DNA from: an uncultured Drancourtella sp.
Lineage (GTDB): Bacteria > Bacillota > Clostridia > Lachnospirales > Lachnospiraceae
DNA: 64,000 nt
Direction: 5' to 3'
Assembly (NCBI GenBank): GCA_937880845.1
Contig: CALFLL010000072.1
Coordinates: forward strand, 1 to 64,000
In this document: positions 9,053-16,488 of the stretch, piece after piece
How positions within the stretch are numbered: position 1 is the first letter of the stretch
Layout of the letters: every line of letters begins with the position of its first letter
Notes under the pieces: generated by a model
Told to the model about the DNA's origin: nothing
What the model saw: only the letters and a program-made list of their open reading frames with translations
The model's database searches: none
Translations under genes and position numbers: made by a program

Positions 9053-10450
9053 ATGAATGAATTGACAATGAATTTGGAACCGAAATCTTCGGTTCCTCTT
9101 TATGAACAGATTTATCAATATATTAAGAATGATATTCAGACAGGGAGAATTTCCGCAAAGGAAAAGCTCCCTTCTACTCGTTCTCTGGCTTCTTACCTTG
9201 AGGTCAGCAGAAGTACGGTAGAACTTGCATATGAACAGCTTTTGTCTGAAGGTTATATCGAGGCCGTACCCTATCGAGGATATTATGTGCTGGATGTACA
9301 GCAGTTATATCGGTTCCGTACGAAAAAAGTGGAAAAAAAGACCGAAAATAAACCACAGGTGGATTGCCGATATGATTTTTCTCCAAACGGTGTGGATTTA
9401 AAACATTTTCCGTATCAGGTTTGGAAAAAGCTTTCAAAAGACGTATTAAGTGAAGATAAATCATCGTTGTTTCAGACAGGAGATCCACAGGGAGAATATG
9501 GACTTCGGTATGTCATTTGCGGATACCTTTACCAGGCAAGAGGGGTGAATTGTACACCGGATCAGATTATTATAGGTGCGGGGAATGATTATATGCTTCT
9601 GCTGCTCCGGACAATTCTTGGTGAAGGATATAAAGCGGCTTTTGAAAATCCGACCTACAAACAGGCATATCGTTTGTTCCGTAAACTGGATTATCAGGTA
9701 TGCACTGTAAATATGGATAAATATGGTATGGAAGTGGAAACTTTAAAGAAATTGGATGCTGATATTGCTTATGTCATGCCGTCCCACCAGTACCCACTTG
9801 GGATTGTTATGCCTATTAAAAGAAGAATGGAACTTCTGGCATGGGCAGAAGAAAAGGAGGGACGTTATATTATCGAAGATGACTATGATAGTGAGTTTCG
9901 ATATAAGGGCAAACCGATACCGGCTTTAAAAGGATACGATGCTGCGGAAAAAGTCATTTATATGGGGACTTTTTCAAAATCCATTGCTCCGGCTATTCGT
10001 ATGAGTTATATGGTTTTGCCAAACCCTCTTTTGAGAAGATACAGAGAGACCTGTATGTTTATGAATTCTACGGTTTCAAGGGTGGATCAGATGATTCTTC
10101 AACATTTTATTGAAGATGGATATTACGAAAGACACCTAAACAGAATGAGAGCTTTATATAAAAGCCGACATGATATCCTGCTGAACAGCCTTAGGAGTCA
10201 CTTTCCGTCATGCAAAATCTCAGGAGAAAATGCCGGTGTACATCTTTTATTGACTTTTACGGATGGAAGAACAGAAAACGAATTGATTCAATCTGCACTG
10301 GAAAAGGGAATAAAAGTGTATGCTTTGTCAGCTTACGATATTGGGGAAGCAAAAAATGGCGGAGCGTCTGTTTTGCTTGGATATGCGAATATAGAAGAAC
10401 AGGAAATAGAACAAGCGGTGAAAATATTAAAATCTGTATGGGTGAAATAA
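9053..10450 (+). CDS. MocR/PdxR-type GntR regulator with aminotransferase domain
   Basis: A 465-residue two-domain protein: an N-terminal GntR winged helix (about 14-82, LPSTRSLASYLEVSRSTVELAYEQL) and a class I aminotransferase-like domain (about 105-462). The PLP lysine is K309 in GTFSKS and the cofactor-binding acidic residues are in EDDYDSEF (275-282). MocR proteins sense PLP or amino-compound aldimines and act as activators or repressors. The ATG follows the glnS stop by one base with no clear ribosome site, so translation may be coupled; ATG 9068 is an alternative start. No vitamin B6 or GABA gene is adjacent, so the target is unknown. Confidence 0.88.
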   Translation: MNELTMNLEPKSSVPLYEQIYQYIKNDIQTGRISAKEKLPSTRSLASYLEVSRSTVELAYEQLLSEGYIEAVPYRGYYVLDVQQLYRFRTKKVEKKTENKPQVDCRYDFSPNGVDLKHFPYQVWKKLSKDVLSEDKSSLFQTGDPQGEYGLRYVICGYLYQARGVNCTPDQIIIGAGNDYMLLLLRTILGEGYKAAFENPTYKQAYRLFRKLDYQVCTVNMDKYGMEVETLKKLDADIAYVMPSHQYPLGIVMPIKRRMELLAWAEEKEGRYIIEDDYDSEFRYKGKPIPALKGYDAAEKVIYMGTFSKSIAPAIRMSYMVLPNPLLRRYRETCMFMNSTVSRVDQMILQHFIEDGYYERHLNRMRALYKSRHDILLNSLRSHFPSCKISGENAGVHLLLTFTDGRTENELIQSALEKGIKVYALSAYDIGEAKNGGASVLLGYANIEEQEIEQAVKILKSVWVK

Positions 10451-10553
10451 TTTTCATAAAAAAAGACTTTCTAAAATCCCAAGAAACAGGTATAATATAA
10501 AAGTCTTTATGAACATAAAACGATACATTATCATTACGACAGGAGAGATACAA

Positions 10554-10778
10554 ATGAGAGAGTTTTACGTAAAGATTGATTCCCTTGAAAAGGCAAAAAC
10601 ATTAAACGGAATCCTGCGGCGTGCAGACGGTGATTTTGATCTGGTGCAGGATCATATGACCATCGACGGGAAATCATTTTTGGGGATTTTAAGTATGGAT
10701 TTGTCTCGACCGGTCAAGCTGATTATCCATGATTCGGAAGAACTGGAAATACACAGACTGGAAGAGTATCTGGCTTAG
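10554..10778 (+). CDS. HPr-like protein lacking the phosphorylatable histidine
   Basis: A 74-residue protein with the HPr fold pattern. The region KSFLGILSMDLSRPVKL (40-56) matches the KSIMGVMSLGI segment holding regulatory Ser46 of HPr. Where HPr has the catalytic His15 (HARPA) this protein has Lys/Ala (SLEKAKTL), so it cannot carry phosphate from enzyme I. It resembles Crh in that respect. The start at 10554 is set by AGGAGA seven bases upstream; the frame also opens at 10509 without a ribosome site. A role in carbon regulation is a guess; no PTS gene is nearby. Confidence 0.7.
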   Translation: MREFYVKIDSLEKAKTLNGILRRADGDFDLVQDHMTIDGKSFLGILSMDLSRPVKLIIHDSEELEIHRLEEYLA

Positions 10779-10811
10779 GAAGTATCGGTGAAAAGCCGAT
10801 GCTTCTTTTTG
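10779..10811 (+). terminator. terminator after the HPr-like gene
   Basis: Stem GAAGTATCGG/CCGATGCTTC with one G-T pair, loop TGAAAAG, followed by TTTTTG. It begins directly after the stop codon. Confidence 0.85.
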
Positions 10812-10825
10812 TATTCAGAAGTATC

Positions 10826-10854
10826 TTGTCACTGTATAGACAGTATAGTATAAT
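10826..10854 (+). promoter_or_regulatory. promoter of the sirtuin locus with operator-like repeat
   Basis: TTGTCA (10826-10831), 17-base spacer, TATAAT (10849-10854). The spacer contains the inverted repeat ACTGT-ATAG-ACAGT (10831-10844), a typical place for a repressor site. No regulator is encoded next to it. Confidence 0.75.
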
Positions 10855-10927
10855 TATATAATACATTAATTTATTATAAACAGGTCGTTGCAGAGTAAGA
10901 ATATAGTGGCGGAAGGAGCGGATTCTC

Positions 10928-11661
10928 ATGAAGGAAAATGATAAGCTTTCGGTATTAAAACATGTGATAGACCGGGGAAAATATGTAGTGGCACTATGTG
11001 GTTCCGGAATGTTAAGAGAATGTGGAGGGCATTCCTTGAAGGAACAAAATACAGCATATGAGATTGAGGAAAAGTATGGCAGGTCACCGGAGTATCTTTA
11101 TACGGATGTTTACTTTAATACGCGTACAGAAGCATTTTTTGATTTCTATAAAAATGAGATTCTTATACATCTAGATCGGGTGATTCGGTAAAAGCACTGG
11201 CTGCAATGGAGAAAGCCGGGAAACTGAAATGTATCATTTCAAGCAATGTATATGATTTGAGTGAGCGGGGAGGATGTAAAAATGTCATTAACCTCCACGG
11301 AAGTATTTATAAAAATAAATGTCCGCGGTGCGGAAAAGAATTTTCGATGAATTATATAAAGAATGCTCCGGGAGTTCCGTATTGCTCCGATTGTCATAGC
11401 GTGATCCGTCCGGGAGTATCTTTTTTCGGGGAAATGATAGAAAGCGAAAGGCTTTCCAAAACTCTGGAAGAGATTGAAAAATCGGATGTGCTGATGCTCC
11501 TTGGAACATCTCTTAGTTCGGAAGTATTTTGTCAGTATATCAAATGTTTTCGGGGAAGCCGCCTGATCATTATTAATCCGTACGAAACACTATTAGATGA
11601 TAAGGCGGATCTGGTGATCTATGATGAACCGAAAAATGTTTTGCCGAAACTTGGATATTGA
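10928..11661 (+). pseudogene. Sir2-family NAD-dependent deacylase, frameshifted
   Basis: One sirtuin gene split over two frames. The first part (10928-11191) holds the NAD-binding start VVALCGSGMLRECGG, with GSG where sirtuins usually have GAG, and YFNTRTEAFFDFYKNEI. The second frame continues at about 11179 with GDSVKALAAMEKAGKLKCII, then the catalytic His in NLHGS, two CxxC zinc pairs (CPRC, CSDC), RPGVSFFGE and LGTSLSS. Restoring one C at about 11177 (GATCGGG to GATCCGGG) reads LDPGDSVKAL, which fits the family. A one-base deletion is therefore the likely cause; a sequence error cannot be excluded. Sirtuins remove acyl groups from lysines using NAD. Confidence 0.85.
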
Positions 11662-11677
11662 CGGAATGTGTATTTTA

Positions 11678-11712
11678 AAAGCCTGTGTCAAAAAACACAG
11701 GCTTTTTCTTAC
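11678..11712 (+). terminator. terminator after the sirtuin locus
   Basis: Eleven-pair perfect stem AAAGCCTGTGT/ACACAGGCTTT with loop CAAAAA, followed by TTCTT. Confidence 0.9.
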
Positions 11713-11739
11713 TGTACGCTATAAATGTTGCTTCTGCAA

Positions 11740-11768
11740 TTGACGTTCAAAAGAAAATCCTTTATGAT
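11740..11768 (+). promoter_or_regulatory. promoter of the ABC-F gene
   Basis: TTGACG (11740-11745), 17-base spacer, TATGAT (11763-11768). The leader is about 30 bases, too short for the attenuators known before some antibiotic-resistance ABC-F genes. Confidence 0.75.
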
Positions 11769-11803
11769 ATCTCATAGCAAATTTCAAAAACAGAGGTATG
11801 GAA

Positions 11804-13609
11804 ATGAATATAATCAATATAGAACATATTAATAAGATATTCGGAGATAAAATAATCTTCGATGATGCTTCTTTCGGAATCCAACAGGGAGATAAGATAG
11901 GGATTGTTGGAATAAACGGAACAGGGAAATCTACACTTTTAAAAATCGTGGCAGGGGAAGAAGAAGCAGACAGTGGGCAGGTTATCACACAAAACGGACT
12001 GAAGATTGCTTATCTTCCTCAAACACCCGTTTTTCCAAAGCAGGCAACCATTGCATCTTATGCACTGGTACAGGGAAGTGAGATTGACTGGATGGTACAG
12101 AGTAATTTGACAAAGCTTGGTATTACAGAGTACGATGCTATGATAGAAAACCTTTCCGGAGGACAGAAAAGGAAAGTTGCACTTGCAAAAGTTCTTGCAG
12201 GTGATTTTGATGTATTGCTTTTAGATGAGCCTACCAACCATCTGGATGACGAGATGATCGCGTGGTTGGAAGATTATCTGAAAGGATATAAAGGGGTTGT
12301 CCTTATGGTAACCCATGACCGATATTTCCTTGATCGGGTATCGAACAGGATTTTGGAAATCAGCCACGGAAAGATATACGGATATGAAGCAAACTATTCA
12401 AAATTTCTTGAATTAAAAGCAGAAAGAGAGGAAATGGAGATTGCTTCCGAGAGAAAGAGACAAAGTATTCTGCGAATGGAGCTGGAATGGGCAAAAAGAG
12501 GGTGCAGAGCCAGAAGTACAAAGCAAAGAGCTAGGCTGGAACGTTTGGAAGCACTGAAAAACGGGAATGTACCGGTTCAGGAGCAGATGGTGGAAATGGA
12601 TTCCGTGGAAACAAGGATGGGACGAAAAACAATTGAATTTCATCATGTATCCAAAGGTTACGGTGGGAAAAAACTAATCGAAGATTTTGATTATATCGCA
12701 TTAAAAAACCATAGCATCGGGATTATAGGACCAAACGGATGCGGAAAATCGACATTGATCAAGATGATTGCAGGACTTATAAAGCCGGATGAGGGGGAAA
12801 TTGAGATTGGAGAAACGATCAAGATAGGTTATTTTGCCCAGGAAGTACCGGATATGGATTCTGGTCAAAGAGTGATCGATTATATTAAAGAAATCGGAGA
12901 GTATGTTCAGACAAAGGAAGGACGTATCACCGCATCGCAGATGTTGGAAAGATTTTTGTTTACGCCGGATATGCAATATACGCCGATTGAAAAACTGTCG
13001 GGAGGAGAAAAAAGAAGACTGTATCTTCTTAGTGTTTTGATGCAGGGAGCCAATGTGCTGCTTCTTGATGAACCTTCCAATGATCTGGATATTCCGACGG
13101 TAACCATATTGGAAGATTATCTGAATTCTTTCGTAGGGATTGTGATTGCTGTTTCTCATGACCGTTATTTTCTTGATGATGTAGCAGATCGCATTTTCGA
13201 ATTTGACGGTAACGGGCATCTGCAGCAGTACGAAGGTGGATATACGGATTATGTGGAAGCCAAGAAAAGAAGAATGTCAGGGGAAAATATATTTTCTTCA
13301 AACAACTTAAAGAAGAAAAAGAACAATAAGGACTGGAAACAGAATCGTCCGGCAAAATTAAAATTTACATACAATGAGCAAAGAGAATATGAAACCATTG
13401 ATGAAGACATTGCGAAATTAGAAGAAACCATTGAGCGGATTGATGGGGATATGGCGGCGAATGCCACGAATTCGGTGAAACTATCTGAACTGATCAGGGA
13501 AAAAGAAGAAGCAGAAGGAAAACTGGAAGAAAAGATGGAGCGATGGGTATATTTAAATGATCTTGCGGAGAGGATAGAAGCACAAAAAAATGCAGGGACG
13601 GGAAGATAA
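11804..13609 (+). CDS. ABC-F family ATPase (Uup-like)
   Basis: A 601-residue soluble protein with two ATPase domains and no membrane segments. Domain 1 has Walker A GINGTGKST, signature LSGGQ and LLLDEPTNHLD. A charged linker of about 80 residues follows (the P-site tRNA-interaction region of ABC-F proteins). Domain 2 has GPNGCGKST, LSGGE and LLLDEPSNDLD. The C-terminus ends in a charged coiled coil, as in Uup. ABC-F proteins act on ribosomes during translation. I chose ATG 11804 because GAGG lies seven bases upstream; ATG 11798 is only one base from it. Antibiotic protection cannot be claimed from sequence. Confidence 0.88.
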   Translation: MNIINIEHINKIFGDKIIFDDASFGIQQGDKIGIVGINGTGKSTLLKIVAGEEEADSGQVITQNGLKIAYLPQTPVFPKQATIASYALVQGSEIDWMVQSNLTKLGITEYDAMIENLSGGQKRKVALAKVLAGDFDVLLLDEPTNHLDDEMIAWLEDYLKGYKGVVLMVTHDRYFLDRVSNRILEISHGKIYGYEANYSKFLELKAEREEMEIASERKRQSILRMELEWAKRGCRARSTKQRARLERLEALKNGNVPVQEQMVEMDSVETRMGRKTIEFHHVSKGYGGKKLIEDFDYIALKNHSIGIIGPNGCGKSTLIKMIAGLIKPDEGEIEIGETIKIGYFAQEVPDMDSGQRVIDYIKEIGEYVQTKEGRITASQMLERFLFTPDMQYTPIEKLSGGEKRRLYLLSVLMQGANVLLLDEPSNDLDIPTVTILEDYLNSFVGIVIAVSHDRYFLDDVADRIFEFDGNGHLQQYEGGYTDYVEAKKRRMSGENIFSSNNLKKKKNNKDWKQNRPAKLKFTYNEQREYETIDEDIAKLEETIERIDGDMAANATNSVKLSELIREKEEAEGKLEEKMERWVYLNDLAERIEAQKNAGTGR

Positions 13610-13626
13610 GTGTCCCTGCATTTTTA
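13591..13626 (+). terminator. terminator overlapping the ABC-F stop
   Basis: Nine-pair stem TGCAGGGAC/GTCCCTGCA followed by TTTTT. The 5' arm lies inside the last codons of the ABC-F gene. Confidence 0.85.
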
Positions 13627-13639
13627 TAAAACATAAAAA

Positions 13640-13669
13640 ACAGGACAGCCATGACGGTGACTGTCCTGT
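13640..13669 (-). terminator. terminator of rpsT
   Basis: Stem ACAGGACAG/CTGTCCTGT, followed on the minus strand by TTTTTTATG. It starts 20 bases after the rpsT stop and lies back-to-back with the ABC-F terminator. Confidence 0.88.
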
Positions 13670-13688
13670 AATTTTTATACTATATCGA

Positions 13689-13952
13689 TTACGCGATAGA
13701 GTTAACAGCTTTTGTAAGACGGGAGATTTTTCTTCCACATGTATTTTTGTGGTAAACTCCTTTGCTTCCAGCTTTGTTGATTTCAGAGATAGCTACGCTT
13801 AATGCTTCTTTAGCAGCAGCGGCATCTTTGTTAGCAACAGCTGTTTCAACTTTTTTCACGCAAGTTTTTACTTTAGATTTGATCGCTTTATTTCTAGCAG
13901 TTCTTGTTTCAGCAACTAAAATTCTTTTCTTTGCGGATTTAATGTTAGCCAT
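13689..13952 (-). CDS. rpsT: 30S ribosomal protein S20
   Basis: An 87-residue basic protein with the S20 start MANIKSAKKRI, the conserved AETRTARNKAIKSKVKT stretch and the GVYHKNTCGRKISRL C-terminal block. S20 binds 16S rRNA early in small-subunit assembly. GGAGG lies eight bases before the ATG on the minus strand. The gene has its own consensus promoter and terminator and is divergent from gpr. Confidence 0.97.
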   Translation of the reverse strand: MANIKSAKKRILVAETRTARNKAIKSKVKTCVKKVETAVANKDAAAAKEALSVAISEINKAGSKGVYHKNTCGRKISRLTKAVNSIA

Positions 13953-13994
13953 GACCTACACCTCCAACTTTGGTAATTTCGTTTCTAAGTCTCC

Positions 13995-14022
13995 GTTAGA
14001 GCCGGACACGGAACGTTCTAAC
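13995..14022 (-). promoter_or_regulatory. hairpin in the rpsT leader
   Basis: In the 5' UTR of rpsT, GTTAGA pairs with TCTAAC and an inner CCG pairs with CGG, giving a nested stem about 45 bases before the start codon. S20 controls its own synthesis in some bacteria; that this hairpin takes part is inference. Confidence 0.4.
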
Positions 14023-14037
14023 GAAGCATACTCATTT

Positions 14038-14066
14038 ATTGTAGGGCAAGAAATATATTATGTCAA
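14038..14066 (-). promoter_or_regulatory. promoter of rpsT
   Basis: On the minus strand TTGACA (14066-14061) and TACAAT (14043-14038) with a 17-base spacer. Confidence 0.88.
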
Positions 14067-14126
14067 TACATATTTCTGTTTTTTTTTGAGAAACTAAAGG
14101 TTAAATGAAAAAAGAGAGGGTTTATC

Positions 14127-15107
14127 ATGGTGGAAAAATACAGTGTGAGAACCGACTTGGCTTTGGAGGAAAAGGAACGGTTTGAAGAAGAGCATGTGGA
14201 AGTACAGGGAGTGATTTTGGAAGAAGAGTATGATGACAAATGGGAAGTAAAGACAACTACGGTAAAAATACAGACGGAAAACGGTGCTAGGATCATGGGA
14301 AAGCCGGTGGGAACTTATATTACAATGGAAGCTCCGAACATGGCGGTGCCGGATGAACAATATCACAGAGAAATTTCGGTAAAGATTGCCCGGTGTGTGA
14401 AAAACCTGATGAGAGGAAAATACTATAAAAAAAGAAGAGAGGATCGTTCCGTTTTGATTATCGGTCTTGGAAACCGGGAGGTTACTCCCGATGCTCTTGG
14501 CCCATATGTTACGGACAATTTGCAAATTACAAGACATATCGTTAAAGAATATGGAAAATATGCCATGGGAAAAGAAAATGTAACACTTGTAAGTGCACTT
14601 GCACCAGGAGTTATGGCACAGACCGGAATGGAAACGGTAGAAATCATAAAAGCGGTAGTGGAAGAAACAAAACCGGATATTGTGATCGCAGTAGATGCAT
14701 TGGCGGCAAGAAATTCCAGAAGATTGAACCGAACCATACAGATTGCGGATACAGGGATCAATCCCGGATCCGGTGTCGGAAATCACAGAAATGCCATTAC
14801 AAAAGAAAGCGTAGGGGTTCCGGTTCTTGCCATTGGGGTTCCGACGGTGGTAGATGCGGCTACGATTGTAAATGATGCCATGGAAACTCTGGTAAAGGAA
14901 ATGGAACATTCCGAAACATTAAAAGGAGTGGGGGTTGTTCTTCAAGGATATCATGCGGCAGAAAAATATGAATTGATCAGGGGATTGATTTCTCCGCATT
15001 TAAACGGCATGTTTGTAACACCGAAAGATATTGACGATACGGTGAAAAGAATCAGTTATACCATTTCGGAAGGGCTAAATATGCTTTTGTCCGGAGAAAA
15101 TCAATAA
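14127..15107 (+). CDS. gpr: germination protease GPR
   Basis: A 326-residue aspartic-type protease, made as a zymogen in the forespore, that degrades small acid-soluble spore proteins on germination. Family hallmarks are YSVRTDLAL near the N-terminus (the propeptide cleavage region), LIIGLGNREVTPDALGP, APGVMAQTGME, VDALAARNSRRL and GINPGSGVGNHR. It is shorter than the Bacillus enzyme mainly by a shorter prosequence. GAGAGGG precedes the ATG. Adjacency to spoIIP is the usual Clostridia arrangement. I could not identify a convincing sigma-G or sigma-F promoter in the space shared with rpsT. Confidence 0.95.
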   Translation: MVEKYSVRTDLALEEKERFEEEHVEVQGVILEEEYDDKWEVKTTTVKIQTENGARIMGKPVGTYITMEAPNMAVPDEQYHREISVKIARCVKNLMRGKYYKKRREDRSVLIIGLGNREVTPDALGPYVTDNLQITRHIVKEYGKYAMGKENVTLVSALAPGVMAQTGMETVEIIKAVVEETKPDIVIAVDALAARNSRRLNRTIQIADTGINPGSGVGNHRNAITKESVGVPVLAIGVPTVVDAATIVNDAMETLVKEMEHSETLKGVGVVLQGYHAAEKYELIRGLISPHLNGMFVTPKDIDDTVKRISYTISEGLNMLLSGENQ

Positions 15108-15198
15108 AGAAGAAGGACAGGCACATAAAAACAGAAAGAAAGTCATATATTGTTGAGATACGAGATAACTATAATTGCAATAGAAGCCGGAAAGTAGA

Positions 15199-16392
15199 GT
15201 GAGGATTGTGAATCGAAAAATGAGATTTTATAATATTGTGGTAGGGAGTATTTTATGTGCTGTAGCAGGAGGGGCCCTTTTGAGAGAAAAAGGGACTATT
15301 GCAGATAATATAAGGGAAACAATCGGACAGACGGCGCAGGAAAAGGCAGAAGAGATGTTTTTTCCTGCCCTTGTACATTATAGCAGGAATTCAAAAGGAA
15401 CCGTAAAAGAATGGGTAGCGGATCAAGCTATGCAGATGATGCCGCTTGGAAATTATGTGCAGGAAAAAGAAGTAAGTAAAACAGAGATTGAAGATACGGA
15501 AACATATGAAATGTTATTAAAAAAAGAAGCCGAAGATGAAAATGAAGTGGATGAAAACGGAAAATTGATCAAAAAAAATCAGGAAACAACAGAAGAAAAA
15601 CCGCAGGAAACAAAGGTGCAGACAAAGGTAGACCGTGAGAAATTAAATGACTATGAATATTTGACGAGTCATTACTACACCATTGACAGCACAACCATGA
15701 CAAGTCCGAAAGAATTAAATGCCCAGACGCTTCTGTCTAAAAATATGAAATTCACAAAAATGGGAAATGGGCCGAAAGTATTGATTTATCATACTCATTC
15801 TCAGGAAGCATTTGCGGATTCTGTGGCGGGAGATCCGTCTACCACCATTGTAGGAGTCGGAGATTATCTGACACAGCTTCTGAATGACAAGTATCATATT
15901 TCAACCATTCACGACAGAGGTGTATATGATATTATAAACGGAAAGCTAGACAGAAGTGAGGCATATGAGCTGTCCGGAGCCGCAGCAGAAAAAATTTTAA
16001 AAGAAAATCCGTCTATTGAAGTCGTGATTGACTTACACAGAGATGGGGTGAATGAAAATACACACCTTGTAACGGAAGTAAATGGAAAACCGACCGCAAA
16101 GATCATGTTTTTTAATGGACTTTGCAGAACAAGGGCAAATGGGAACATTCAGTATTTCAATAACCCGTACATACAGGATAACTTGGCATTTTCTCTCCAG
16201 ATGAAATTGGATGCGGATGAACATTATCCCGGATTTGCAAGAAATATTTATCTGAAAGGGTATCGTTATAATATGCAGCTTGTACCTAAAATGCTTCTTG
16301 TAGAGGCAGGAGCACAGACAAACACGGTACAAGAAATGAAAAATGCAATGGAACCTTTGGCAGAATCGTTGAACCGTATCCTGACAAAGTGA
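15199..16392 (+). CDS. spoIIP: stage II sporulation protein P
   Basis: A 397-residue membrane-anchored peptidoglycan hydrolase that works with SpoIID during engulfment. One N-terminal membrane helix (about 10-28) is followed by a low-complexity acidic linker (about 95-150). The SpoIIP domain carries the zinc and catalytic motifs YHTHSQEAF, VVIDLHRDG and LLVEAGAQTNT. The start is uncertain: GTG 15199 has only GGAAAG upstream, while GTG 15208 and ATG 15220 are in frame. It lies 91 bases after gpr. No SpoIID gene is in the window. Confidence 0.93.
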   Translation: MRIVNRKMRFYNIVVGSILCAVAGGALLREKGTIADNIRETIGQTAQEKAEEMFFPALVHYSRNSKGTVKEWVADQAMQMMPLGNYVQEKEVSKTEIEDTETYEMLLKKEAEDENEVDENGKLIKKNQETTEEKPQETKVQTKVDREKLNDYEYLTSHYYTIDSTTMTSPKELNAQTLLSKNMKFTKMGNGPKVLIYHTHSQEAFADSVAGDPSTTIVGVGDYLTQLLNDKYHISTIHDRGVYDIINGKLDRSEAYELSGAAAEKILKENPSIEVVIDLHRDGVNENTHLVTEVNGKPTAKIMFFNGLCRTRANGNIQYFNNPYIQDNLAFSLQMKLDADEHYPGFARNIYLKGYRYNMQLVPKMLLVEAGAQTNTVQEMKNAMEPLAESLNRILTK

Positions 16393-16406
16393 AAAAAGTA
16401 TTTTTC

Positions 16407-16435
16407 TTGAATCGAATATCTGTTTGTGGTAAACT
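16407..16435 (+). promoter_or_regulatory. promoter of the topoisomerase pair
   Basis: TTGAAT (16407-16412), 17-base spacer, TAAACT (16430-16435), about 50 bases before the parE-like start. Confidence 0.65.
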
Positions 16436-16488
16436 CTTGTGGTATAAATGTTTGGCAGGGAAAGCCAAAAACAGAAAGGAAGTATACG

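Noticed and set aside
11798..13609. Antibiotic-resistance ABC-F call
   Set aside because: Domain layout and C-terminal coiled coil fit the housekeeping Uup-like group, and the leader is too short for a resistance-type attenuator.
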